DNA of 64,000 nucleotides from positions 1 through 64,000 of the forward strand of contig LDXR01000013.1 in assembly GCA_001443495.1 (NCBI GenBank), written 5' to 3'. Of the stretch, positions 17,069 to 24,752 are shown piece after piece. Positions within the stretch are counted from its first letter, which is position 1. Each line of letters starts with the position of its first letter. Under the pieces are notes generated by a model that worked only from the letters and a program-made list of their open reading frames with translations, searched no databases and had not been told where the DNA came from. The stretch comes from a candidate division NC10 bacterium CSP1-5 (GTDB lineage Bacteria > Methylomirabilota > Methylomirabilia > Methylomirabilales > CSP1-5). The position numbers were made by a program, and so were the translations under genes.

Positions 17069-18331
17069 CTACCACCAGATGTGACTGTAGACGTCCTCCC
17101 CCAGGTCGGGGAGCTCTTTGGCCCACACCCCTAAGCTCACATACTTCCACCCCCCGTCGGCGAGGAGGCAGACGATATTCCCTTTGTTCATCTTGTGGGC
17201 CATTCGGATGGCAGCGTGAAGAACCGCTCCCGACGAGACGCCGGCAAAGATTCCTTCCTTGCGTGTCAGATCCCTGGTGAGAGCAAAGGCGCAGCGGGAA
17301 TCGACCAAGAACTTCCCGTCCAGCAGGCTCAGATCCAGGATCGGAGGGATGAACCCTTCGTCCAAGCTGCGGAGTCCCTGAACAAGATCACCCGGGTGGG
17401 GCTCTACGGCGATCACCTGGGTCTTGGGATTGACCTCCTTGAGCCGCCGCCCCACGCCCATCAAGGTCCCGCCGGTCCCCAGCCCCGCCACGAAAGCATC
17501 CACGTGGGGCAGCGCTGCAAGGATCTCGGCGCCCGTGGTCTCGTAATGCGCGCGGACGTTCTCCGCATTGCCGTACTGATACGGCATATACCAGTCCCGG
17601 TTCAGGGTGGCCATCTTCTTGGCCACCTCGATTGCTCCGTTCGTCCCCCGGCGGGCGTCGGAGTAAATGATCTCCGCGCCGTACAGCTCCAGGAGCTGCC
17701 GCCGCTCCACCGTGATGTTCTCCGGCACGACCACTTTGACCTTGTACCCCTTGCGCCGACCGATCATGGCCAGGGAGATTCCGGTATTGCCGCTGGTCGG
17801 CTCGATAATCGTCTGACCCGGTGTGAGCAGTCGGCGTCGCTCGGCCTCTTCGACCATGTACTTGGCAATGCGGTCCTTCAGGCTGCCCGTCGGGTTGTAG
17901 AACTCGAGCTTGCAGAAGATCCGGACCGACGACTTGGGGCTGATGCGTTGCACCTCTACCAAGGGCGTGTTGCCGATGGCATCCACGGTATCGGCGGCCG
18001 GTCGCGGGCCACCCGCCGTCTTTCGGCCACCGATTGCCTTCTTTCTCGTCGGCACCCTTACCCCCCCTGCGACGGCAGGAAGGATCGAGATGACGTCCCC
18101 TTCCTGTACTTCCGTGTCGAGAAACTTGAGGAATCGGATATCCTCATCGTTCCGGTAGATGTTCACGAACCGGTGAAGCTCCTTGCCATCCAGCAACCGG
18201 TCCCGAAGGCCCGGATGGGCTTTGTCCAGGTTCTCGAGGATATCCCGGACCGTCATCCCCTCAACAACGACCGTCTTGGCTCCCCCGGTGTGCCTGCGGA
18301 AGATCTGAGGAACCCGAACCTGAACGCTCAT
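17069..18331 (-). CDS. CysO-CysM fusion: ubiquitin-like sulfur carrier joined to cysteine synthase
   Basis: A 420-residue fusion. Residues 1-90 are a ThiS/MoaD/CysO beta-grasp carrier (SVQVRVPQIF, then GDVISILPAVAGG), ending in Gly89-Gly90 like free CysO. A basic linker (VRVPTRKKAIGGRKTAGG, residues 91-108) leads into a PLP cysteine synthase of the CysM type with NPTGSLKDRIAKYM (Lys152) and EPTSGNTGISLAM. In Mycobacterium CysM adds O-phosphoserine-derived aminoacrylate to CysO thiocarboxylate. The carrier tail must be free to be charged, so cleavage after Gly90 seems required. Start ATG at 18331 with GGGAG upstream. Confidence 0.9.
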   Translation of the reverse strand: MSVQVRVPQIFRRHTGGAKTVVVEGMTVRDILENLDKAHPGLRDRLLDGKELHRFVNIYRNDEDIRFLKFLDTEVQEGDVISILPAVAGGVRVPTRKKAIGGRKTAGGPRPAADTVDAIGNTPLVEVQRISPKSSVRIFCKLEFYNPTGSLKDRIAKYMVEEAERRRLLTPGQTIIEPTSGNTGISLAMIGRRKGYKVKVVVPENITVERRQLLELYGAEIIYSDARRGTNGAIEVAKKMATLNRDWYMPYQYGNAENVRAHYETTGAEILAALPHVDAFVAGLGTGGTLMGVGRRLKEVNPKTQVIAVEPHPGDLVQGLRSLDEGFIPPILDLSLLDGKFLVDSRCAFALTRDLTRKEGIFAGVSSGAVLHAAIRMAHKMNKGNIVCLLADGGWKYVSLGVWAKELPDLGEDVYSHIWW

Positions 18332-18418
18332 TGTTCTCCCTGCATCTCGGGACGTTCCGCCTCGGCTGAACAATGGCCCCTTCTACGAAATTCCATCCCA
18401 CAAATCAACGAACGCGCA

Positions 18419-19417
18419 TTACGGCCTGACGGCGATCCCGTGGGGATCTCCGCCCAGCGAGATCTTGGTCACCACCTTGCGACCCGGGACATCGATGACC
18501 GAGACCCCGGGCTCCTTCCCCGTCGTCATGGCGGGGTCCCCCGTGACCGCCTCCCCCCGAAGGGTGACGAACGCCCGCTTGCCGTCCGGCGAGAGATCGA
18601 TGATGTCGGTCTTATCCCCAACATTGGCAATGGTGTCCACAATCTTGCCCGTTGCCATGTCCACGATTGAGACATCGCCCGACTGGCGGTTCGGAACCAG
18701 GGCGAACTTGGCATCCGGCGTCAGGACGGCCCCATGTGCCTCCTTCCCCGACACCACATCGATAAGAATCTTTCCGGTGGCGATCTCCACCAGCGTGTAC
18801 TTGTTCTCGCCACCGCCCGTGACCAGCACCTTGCCTCCGTCGGGACTCATCACGAGCCCCATGGCTCCCTTCCCGATGTTGGGGATGCTGCCCACGACCT
18901 TCCGATTCTTGACATCGATGACAGAGAGGGTGGCATCGCCCCCATTGCTCACGTAGGCCGTCTGCCCATCCTTGGAGAAGACGGCCATGGCCGGGTTCTT
19001 GCCGACCTCGATGGTGGCGAGGCGCTCTAGGCTCTTCGCGTCGTAGAGCATAACGGTATGCTCACCCGGGTTGCTCGCCAGAAGCAATTTGCCGTCAGGT
19101 GACACGGCCACGTGGTGGCACGTCTTCCCGCCCGGGACTGCCTTCACTACCTTCTTCGTGACGGCGTCGATCACGGTAAAGTCGTTCGAGCCGACGCTGG
19201 CGATATATGCGAGCTTGAAATCGGGACTGAAGGTGACATTGTGCGGCTTACTGGCTACCGGGATCTCGGCGATGATTTTGAGGGACTGCCCGTCGAGGAT
19301 CTGAACTTTGTTCTCACTTTGGTTCGTGACCCACACTTCGTAGGCACCTGCGTGAGACGACAGAGCTAAAAGCAGAACAAGCACCGCACCCCCGAAGACC
19401 CATCGGCCGCTTGCCAC
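18419..19417 (-). CDS. Exported YVTN beta-propeller protein
   Basis: A 332-residue protein with a signal peptide (VASGRWVFGG, hydrophobic core, SSHAGA-YE) followed by repeated YVTN/NHL-type blades such as YEVWVTNQSENKVQILD, VTFSPDFKLAYIASVG, VAVSPDGKLLLASN and VVDGG-like loops, making a seven-bladed propeller. No heme or metal motif is visible. The start is GTG at 19417, preceded by AAGGAGG; an upstream extension lacks support. Role unknown; in this operon it may scaffold or bind periplasmic sulfur proteins. Confidence 0.85.
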   Translation of the reverse strand: MASGRWVFGGAVLVLLLALSSHAGAYEVWVTNQSENKVQILDGQSLKIIAEIPVASKPHNVTFSPDFKLAYIASVGSNDFTVIDAVTKKVVKAVPGGKTCHHVAVSPDGKLLLASNPGEHTVMLYDAKSLERLATIEVGKNPAMAVFSKDGQTAYVSNGGDATLSVIDVKNRKVVGSIPNIGKGAMGLVMSPDGGKVLVTGGGENKYTLVEIATGKILIDVVSGKEAHGAVLTPDAKFALVPNRQSGDVSIVDMATGKIVDTIANVGDKTDIIDLSPDGKRAFVTLRGEAVTGDPAMTTGKEPGVSVIDVPGRKVVTKISLGGDPHGIAVRP

Positions 19418-19461
19418 CCCAGTGCCTCCTTTCTCCTGTCCGGACGCCAATGAACGTTTGC

Positions 19462-19725
19462 TCAACTCACGCCCCCCTTTTCGATCTCGATCTCCCACAG
19501 GGCGTCGCCCACCTTCTCCACCCGAACGACCCTGTGGCCGTGTTCGGCAGCCCACCGTGGGATGTTCTCCGCCGCCAGGGGGTAGTCGGAAATCACGATC
19601 AGGACGTCCCCCGGCTGAAGCTTCTTCACCTCCCGTTGCGCCATTACCAAGGGGTAGGGGCAGATCTCCCCTTGCGTGTCGAGGCGGTGCACCCTCCGTT
19701 CTTGGGTTTGCTTTGGCGATCCCAA
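19462..19725 (-). CDS. tusA: TusA-family sulfur carrier
   Basis: An 87-residue SirA/TusA-like protein with the family motif LDTQGEICPYPLVMAQREVK, Cys22 being the sulfur-carrying residue, and the typical VLIVISDYPLAAENIPRWA middle. It relays persulfide sulfur from rhodaneses to acceptors. YeeE and TusA genes commonly travel together in thiosulfate-uptake loci. It lies 9 bp after the exported rhodanese gene, so the two are co-transcribed. Confidence 0.93.
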   Translation of the reverse strand: MGSPKQTQERRVHRLDTQGEICPYPLVMAQREVKKLQPGDVLIVISDYPLAAENIPRWAAEHGHRVVRVEKVGDALWEIEIEKGGVS

Positions 19726-19734
19726 TGTCTCTCT

Positions 19735-20697
19735 CTATCGCTCCAGGGGAAGGTCCGGCCGATTGCCCCAGTCGATCCAGGAGCCGTCGTAGTTGCGGAC
19801 CTTCTCATATCCGAGGAGTCGCGCCACGAAGTAGTCATGGGCCGCCCGCGCCCCGGTCCGACAGTAGGTCACGATCTCCCGGTCCTTCCTCGCACCGGCT
19901 TGCTCGAACATCTTTCCGAGTTCCTCGGCGCTCTTGAAGGTCTTATCCTCGGGGTTGATAGTACTCGTCCAGTCAATCGACACAGCCCCGGGGATTCTCC
20001 CCCCTCGCTTGATGTCAGGATCCTCCGCCTTCCCCGGATGCGTCCGCTTCCCCTCGTATTCGAGTCGCGACCGCGCATCGACGAGGCAGACACCCGGGTT
20101 CTTGACGTTGTCCCTGACCCACTCGGCGGTGGCGATCAGATTGGGATTGGGCCGGGCGATGAATTTCTTGGGCGTGATCTTCGGTTCCTCGGTACTTAGG
20201 GGTCGGCCCTCCTGGGTCCACTTCGTCAGGCCCCCGTTCAGAACCGCGACATTCTTGTGTCCAAAGAATTCAAGAACGAAGAAGAGGCGTGCGGACCAGA
20301 GCCCGCCGCTGTCGTCATAGGCAACCACCCGCGTGTTCTCATCGATCCCTATCTTACTGAAGAGGGCCTCCGCCTTGGCCTGGTCTACGGGGAGACCCTT
20401 CTGGTTACTCGTCACATCGTCGATCTCCTGCCAGTTCAGGTAGACCGCTCCCGGGATATGCCCCTTCGCATACTCCTGGTACCCCTCGGCCCCTTTGTTC
20501 CGCAGGTCCACCAGACGCATGCTGGCATCCTCCAGATGAGCGGCCACCTCCTGGGTGTCAACCAGCAGGCGAGCATTGGGATATCCCGACTTTTTCGCCT
20601 GCTGCCCCCAGCACTGTGCCCAGACCACCGTCGCCCCCATGAGCACTACTAGCAGTCCCCCGAGCACCCTGCCGCCTATCCTCAGTGTCTTGTGCAT
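19735..20697 (-). CDS. Exported two-domain sulfurtransferase
   Basis: A 320-residue tandem rhodanese with a cleavable signal (MHKTLRIGGRVLGG, hydrophobic core, TVVWAQC), so periplasmic or envelope-bound. The active site is CRTGARAAHDYF near residue 280, and DYDGSWIDWGN-like residues close the domain. I chose the ATG at 20697, nine bases after CGGAGG, over two earlier Met codons. It could process thiosulfate or sulfane sulfur outside the membrane before YeeE import. Confidence 0.9.
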   Translation of the reverse strand: MHKTLRIGGRVLGGLLVVLMGATVVWAQCWGQQAKKSGYPNARLLVDTQEVAAHLEDASMRLVDLRNKGAEGYQEYAKGHIPGAVYLNWQEIDDVTSNQKGLPVDQAKAEALFSKIGIDENTRVVAYDDSGGLWSARLFFVLEFFGHKNVAVLNGGLTKWTQEGRPLSTEEPKITPKKFIARPNPNLIATAEWVRDNVKNPGVCLVDARSRLEYEGKRTHPGKAEDPDIKRGGRIPGAVSIDWTSTINPEDKTFKSAEELGKMFEQAGARKDREIVTYCRTGARAAHDYFVARLLGYEKVRNYDGSWIDWGNRPDLPLER

Positions 20698-20727
20698 GAC
20701 GGTCATCCTCCGTATGGCCGCAGCCAC

Positions 20728-21723
20728 CTAGCTGCGAAAGAGCACCGCTGCCGCGGACCAGACGCCCGCAACGATCCCGACGGAAGCGGTGATGCTGGTG
20801 AGCGACAGGGTCGAAACCCCGGTCAGGCTGTGCCCCACATTACACCCACCGGCGATCGCCGCGCCAATGCCCATCACCACCCCGCCCCCGAGGGCTTGCA
20901 GCGTCCGCTGGGGACCGGGGGCGCGCCACTTGAACTCCCCGTGGGCTCGGGCAGCAACGTACGCCCCCAGCGGGATGCCGAGCCCCATGAAACTCGCCCA
21001 GTTCAGGGCGCTCATCTGTCCCAGGGCGAGGAACCGCACGTAGGTATAGGCCGGCTCCGTAACGGAGAGGCCAAAGGAGCGCCCCGTCAGCGCCGAGAGG
21101 GGCCACGCGACGACGCCGATGATGCCAATCGCTACCCCCGTGACGAGCCAGCCCCATCCCCCCTGATAGGTCTTCCGATGCCCACGCCACAGCCACAATC
21201 CCCCGACGGCGATAAGGACGGCGATGACGACCCATGGACTGACCCCGACGAGGTTTGCCACCGTGGGCAACTCGCCGGCCGGCTCGATCGTGACATTCCG
21301 CAGGCGCTCCTGGACGGGGGCGACGATGCCGAAATTGGTCATCAGTATCCCGAACCCGAATCCGACAAAGCTGATCCATGATCCGACCATCCCCTCACCG
21401 GACCGGTAAGAGATCCCGGTCGTTCACCCCCCGGAGAGCGCCATTCCCCATCCGAAGATAAAGCCCCCCGCCAGCGCGGCCTGCCACCAGAAAGGAGCGA
21501 TGGCGGGGGAAAGCCATCCCTGCTGTACAAGGAGGTGCACACCCACCATCTGGATCAGCACCGCCAACACGTACGCCCGGAGCAACGTCTGGTCCCGGAT
21601 CAAAAAGATGTCCCGGAAGGCGGTGTTCATGCAGAAACGGCCGCGCTGCAGGGCGTAGCCGAAAGCGAAACCGACCGGAACACCTAAGAGGGCTGCCTTC
21701 ACCATCCACGGGACTCCTGTCAC
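20728..21723 (-). CDS. YeeE/YedE (TsuA-like) thiosulfate transporter, predicted selenoprotein
   Basis: One 331-codon gene read through an in-frame TGA at 21424-21426 (codon 100). Without readthrough it looks like two genes of 99 and 220 residues. The joined frame gives MALSGG-U-TTGISYRSGEG, and TGA falls exactly on the Cys of the conserved SGGC...YRxGEG motif. The other two functional Cys positions of TsuA-like transporters are present (GRFCMNT, Cys31; AGGCNVGH, Cys294). About nine helices are predicted. TsuA/YeeE imports thiosulfate by passing it between these thiols. A SECIS-like hairpin follows the UGA, and selD is in this window. Confidence 0.85.
21384..21422 (-). promoter_or_regulatory. 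SECIS-like hairpin after the UGA of yeeE
   Basis: It starts 2 nt after the UGA. CGACC pairs with GGUCG as a lower stem, and CUUACC pairs with GGUGAG as an upper stem closed by the loop GGUCC. The loop GU, recognised by SelB in bacterial SECIS elements, lies about 21-22 nt after the UGA. This is close to the E. coli fdhF arrangement, which also has a GGUC apical loop. Reading was by eye; no folding energy was computed. Confidence 0.7.
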
Positions 21724-21804
21724 GGTTCATGGTGATGGTTCATGGTTGGTTTTGGGCTTCATTCACGTCTCCATGAACGCTGAACCATGAACTATGCACG
21801 ATCA
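21724..21804. repeat. Heptanucleotide repeats, inverted arrangement
   Basis: Tandem and near-tandem units of GGTTCAT/GGTTGGT on the left and ATGAAC-type units (the reverse complement) on the right fill the gap between the yeeE and CysO-MoeB genes. The two halves could pair as a hairpin. The same 7-mers recur at 27076-27192, 28487-28521 and 28615-28642. Confidence 0.6.
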
Positions 21805-22896
21805 TCAGTTCACCGCCTGCGCGGGGGGCACCCCGCAGAACTCTTGGTAGTCGATGAGATCTGTAATCGTCGGATGATCGCCGCAGACCGGACACTCCGG
21901 ATCTCGCCGGATCTTCACCTGACGGAATTCGAGCGTCAGGGCATCGAAGAAGACCAGGCGGTTGATCAGCGGTTCCCCTGTGCCCAGGATCAGCTTGATC
22001 GCCTCGAGCGCCTGCAGGCTCCCGATGATTCCGCACAGCACGCCGAGGACTCCCGCCTCCGCGCAACTCGGCACGAGCCCCGGCGGGGGCGGGGCGGGAT
22101 ACAGGCAACGGTAACACCCCTTCCCGGGGAAAAAGACCGTCACCTGCCCCTCGAAACGGAAGATGCTGCCATCCACCATCGGCTTCTTGAGGAAGTAGCA
22201 CGCATCGTTCAGCAAATACCGGGTCGGAAAGTTGTCGCAGCCATTGACGATGACGTCGTAGCCGCCGATGATCTCTTTCACGTTCTCTGAGGAGAGCTGG
22301 GCCTCATAGGGCTCCACCTTCACACCCGGATTGATGTCCGCGATCGTGTCTACTGCCGATAACACCTTGGGCCGCCCCACGTCATGGGTGTGGTGCAGGA
22401 TCTGCCGCTGCAGGTTGCTGAGGTCCACCCGGTCGAAATCGACGATCCCGAGCCTGCCCACGCCGGCGGCGGCCAGGTAGAGGGCGGCAGGACAGCCCAG
22501 CCCCCCCGCGCCAACGAGAAGGGCGCTGCTGTTGAGGAGCCTGCGTTGCCCCTTACCGCCGACCTCGGGGAGGATGATGTGACGGCTGTACCGCTTGATC
22601 TGCTCCTCGGTAAAGGGAATCGCCCCGCCCGCGATGGCCGGGATCAGGGCGACCTCATCCCCGTCCGCCAGCACGGTCTCCTTGCCCTCGAGGTCCTCAA
22701 CGGCGATGTCGTTCACATAGATGTTAATATGCCGATGGATCTCTCCCTGCTCATCGAGGACTCGCTCGCGGATCCCCGGATACGCACTCTCGAGGGCCTC
22801 GACGAGACGAACGACGGTCTTGCCCTCTGCCTCCACGGTGGCCTGGTTTCGGGTCAGGGACCGAAAGGGCGTCGGGATATACACCTTGACCCCCAT
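21805..22896 (-). CDS. CysO/MoaD-MoeB fusion: carrier joined to its E1-like activating enzyme
   Basis: A 363-residue fusion. Residues 1-91 are a ThiS/MoaD/CysO beta-grasp domain (GVKVYIPTPFRSLT, then GDEVALIPAIAGG, Gly90-Gly91). Directly after, residues 94-363 form a ThiF/MoeB-type adenylating enzyme: FTEEQIKRYSRHIILPEVGG, ATP loop GAGGLGCPAALYLA, DLSNLQRQILH, a Zn-binding pair CYRCLYP/CPVCGD, and CAEAGVLG. It lacks the C-terminal rhodanese domain of MoeZ, but rhodaneses lie in the same operon. It probably adenylates the CysO tail for thiocarboxylation. The ATG at 22896 has AAAGGAG upstream. Confidence 0.92.
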   Translation of the reverse strand: MGVKVYIPTPFRSLTRNQATVEAEGKTVVRLVEALESAYPGIRERVLDEQGEIHRHINIYVNDIAVEDLEGKETVLADGDEVALIPAIAGGAIPFTEEQIKRYSRHIILPEVGGKGQRRLLNSSALLVGAGGLGCPAALYLAAAGVGRLGIVDFDRVDLSNLQRQILHHTHDVGRPKVLSAVDTIADINPGVKVEPYEAQLSSENVKEIIGGYDVIVNGCDNFPTRYLLNDACYFLKKPMVDGSIFRFEGQVTVFFPGKGCYRCLYPAPPPPGLVPSCAEAGVLGVLCGIIGSLQALEAIKLILGTGEPLINRLVFFDALTLEFRQVKIRRDPECPVCGDHPTITDLIDYQEFCGVPPAQAVN

Positions 22897-22918
22897 GAAC
22901 GGACTCCTTTCCTCCCTC

Positions 22919-23845
22919 CTAGTACGGTACACTGAGATACCGCTCGCCCGTATCGGGCAGGATCGTCACGACGACCTTCCCCTTCTCAAGGTCGCGGGCC
23001 ACTTTCACCGCGGCAAAGACGTTGGCCCCGGCCGAGACGCCGACCAGGAGCCCCTCCTCCCGGTTCAGACGAGCGGTCATTTTGAGCGCGTCCTCGTCGC
23101 TCACGGCGATGATCTGATCGAGAACCTCCATGTTGAGGACCGTCGGGATGAAGCTGGCGCCGATCCCCTGAATGGCGTGGGGCCGGGCCTTCCCTCCCTG
23201 GAGGACGGGCGACTTGGCCGGTTCAACGGCGATCACCTTGATCCCCGGAATCTTCGCCTTGAGAACCTCCCCGACCCCGGTGATGGTTCCACCGGTCCCT
23301 ACCCCAGCGACAAAGGCGTCGATCGCTGTTCCCATCACATCCAGGATCTCCTGGGCGGTTGTCTGCCGATGGATCTCTGGATTGGCAGGATTGTTGAACT
23401 GCTGGGGCATGAAATAATCAGGATTCTCACCGCAGAGCTCCTCGGCGGCGAAGACCGCCCCCGTCATGCCCTCGATCGCAGGCGTCAAGATCACCTCCGC
23501 GCCGAACCGCTGCAGCAGCGTTCTCCGCTCGAGGCTCATATCGTCCGGCATCGTCAGGATCAGCCGGTACCCCTTCACCGCCGCCACCATGGCCAGCCCG
23601 ATCCCGGTATTTCCGGAGGTCGGTTCCACGATGGTCGCCCCGGGTTTGAGCCTTCCCCGCTGCTCCGCCTCCTCAACCATGGACCAGGCAATGCGGTCCT
23701 TGACGCTTCCGGCCGGATTCAAAGACTCCATCTTTGCCACGATGGTCGCCCCGTTTCGCGGGGAGATCTTGGGAAGTTCCACCATGGGAGTGTTCCCGAT
23801 GAGCTCTATTGCATTTTTTGCCAGGCGAGGAATTCGTGATCCCAT
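22919..23845 (-). CDS. cysK: Cysteine synthase A (O-acetylserine sulfhydrylase)
   Basis: A 308-residue PLP enzyme that makes cysteine from O-acetylserine and sulfide produced by the reductase of this operon. Motifs: NAIELIGNTPMVEL, the PLP lysine in SLNPAGSVKDRIAW, EPTSGNTGIGLAMVAA, the PLP phosphate loop GTGGTITGVGE, and the tail TILPDTGERYLS. It is distinct from the CysM-type enzyme at 17069, so two cysteine routes are encoded. The start is the ATG at 23845; the longer frame upstream overlaps a repeat and the Rrf2 gene. Confidence 0.95.
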   Translation of the reverse strand: MGSRIPRLAKNAIELIGNTPMVELPKISPRNGATIVAKMESLNPAGSVKDRIAWSMVEEAEQRGRLKPGATIVEPTSGNTGIGLAMVAAVKGYRLILTMPDDMSLERRTLLQRFGAEVILTPAIEGMTGAVFAAEELCGENPDYFMPQQFNNPANPEIHRQTTAQEILDVMGTAIDAFVAGVGTGGTITGVGEVLKAKIPGIKVIAVEPAKSPVLQGGKARPHAIQGIGASFIPTVLNMEVLDQIIAVSDEDALKMTARLNREEGLLVGVSAGANVFAAVKVARDLEKGKVVVTILPDTGERYLSVPY

Positions 23846-23857
23846 CTTCCGCTCACC

Positions 23858-23939
23858 GTTTACCGACGACCGATGACCGTAAGAAACGGAGTCGCGACTG
23901 TGGTCCCGGGCGGTCGTCGGTGGTCGGTCATCGGTCATC
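23858..23939. repeat. Heptanucleotide repeats between Rrf2 and cysK genes
   Basis: GTTTACC-GACGACC-GATGACC at 23858-23878 is mirrored by GGTCGTC-GGTGGTC-GGTCATC-GGTCATC at 23912-23939. The arms are complementary and could form a hairpin in the operon leader between its first two genes. The same GGTCATC/GGTCGTC units appear at 27165-27192 and around the kelch gene start (34274-34287). Confidence 0.65.
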
Positions 23940-23943
23940 CAGA

Positions 23944-24393
23944 CTAGATGTGATAGCTCGTACTCCTGGGCGCAATCTTGAGCCGCGCGCGGCGGCAGAT
24001 CTCTTCGAAGGTGACGCTGTCCAGGATGTGGGCAACGGCATCCCTCACTTCGACCAAGACGCCTTGAAAGCCGCACCTTTTTTCCGCGGGGCACTTTTCG
24101 CGGCTGGAGGGATCGACACAGAAGATTGGGGCCTGGGTGCCCTCCATCAGCCGGATGATCTCTCCCAACGTGATCTGATGAGGGGGTTTAGCGAGGGAGT
24201 ACCCCCCTTTAACGCCTCGCTTGCTCTCGAGATACCCAGCACGCTTCAGAATCAGCAGCAGCTGTTCCAGGTACCGCACGGGGATCTCCTGGCGCTCTGC
24301 GATCGCGTCAATCTGCAGAGGGCCCCTATCATAATGCATGGAGAGCTCTTGGAGGGCCCTTGCCGCGTAATCGCCTTTCGTCGAAATCCTCAT
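23944..24393 (-). CDS. Rrf2-family transcriptional regulator
   Basis: A 149-residue winged-helix regulator of the Rrf2/IscR/CymR family. The start is MRISTKGDYAARALQELS, the recognition helix region is IPVRYLEQLLLILKRAGYL, and the wing is KRGVKGGYSLAKPP. Three cysteines (FCVDPSS..., EKCPAEKRCGF) near residues 92-107 are spaced as in IscR-like Fe-S sensors. Sitting first before cysK, it probably controls the sulfur operon and itself in response to Fe-S or cysteine status, like IscR or CymR. The ATG at 24393 fits the family; the ORF extends upstream. Confidence 0.9.
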   Translation of the reverse strand: MRISTKGDYAARALQELSMHYDRGPLQIDAIAERQEIPVRYLEQLLLILKRAGYLESKRGVKGGYSLAKPPHQITLGEIIRLMEGTQAPIFCVDPSSREKCPAEKRCGFQGVLVEVRDAVAHILDSVTFEEICRRARLKIAPRSTSYHI

Positions 24394-24414
24394 CGATACC
24401 GTCCGGTGTGGTAT

Positions 24415-24433
24415 CTCGATAAAGTCAATCGAG
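24415..24433. promoter_or_regulatory. Palindromic operator candidate before the Rrf2 gene
   Basis: CTCGATAAAGTCAATCGAG has perfect 6-base arms (CTCGAT/ATCGAG) around a 7-base spacer. It lies between the predicted -10 and the start codon of the Rrf2 gene, where an autoregulator would block transcription. Confidence 0.5.
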
Positions 24434-24440
24434 TTACTCG

Positions 24441-24469
24441 TGTTTATCAAATCCCGTACCCCTTGTCAA
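24441..24469 (-). promoter_or_regulatory. Sigma-70-like promoter for the sulfur operon
   Basis: On the minus strand TTGACA (24464-24469) is followed after 17 bases by TAAACA (24441-24446), about 48 bp before the Rrf2 start codon. The -35 is perfect and the -10 is weak, as expected for a regulated promoter. Confidence 0.5.
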
Positions 24470-24752
24470 GAACTTTTGCTCTTTCCTTCCAGCCCTATGC
24501 CCCGGAAATCTCTCTCCCCAAAAAGACATCCGGCTATTGCTCTAGGGCTCTCCCCACTTCAGCGCTCCGACCACTTTGAATCGAGTACTCTAATATCCTT
24601 GTTTACCAGTAATATACAAGTGTATGTCTAATAATACACATTACAGATTGCTCCTGCCAAAATCCCCCCGTGCTCGGAGATCGCAAGGTGTCCGGTAAAA
24701 TTCCTTGCCTGCGCAAGACCTGCTCTGTTAGATTCAGGCGGGGGGAGACAGC
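24470..24752. other. Divergent intergenic region, AT-rich near 24600-24650
   Basis: No gene was recognised. The stretch 24590-24650 is strikingly AT-rich for this genome. It holds TAATAAT (24629-24635) and a short palindrome ATACAAGTGTAT (24615-24626), likely promoter elements for purN. The rest shows nothing I can assign. Confidence 0.4.
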
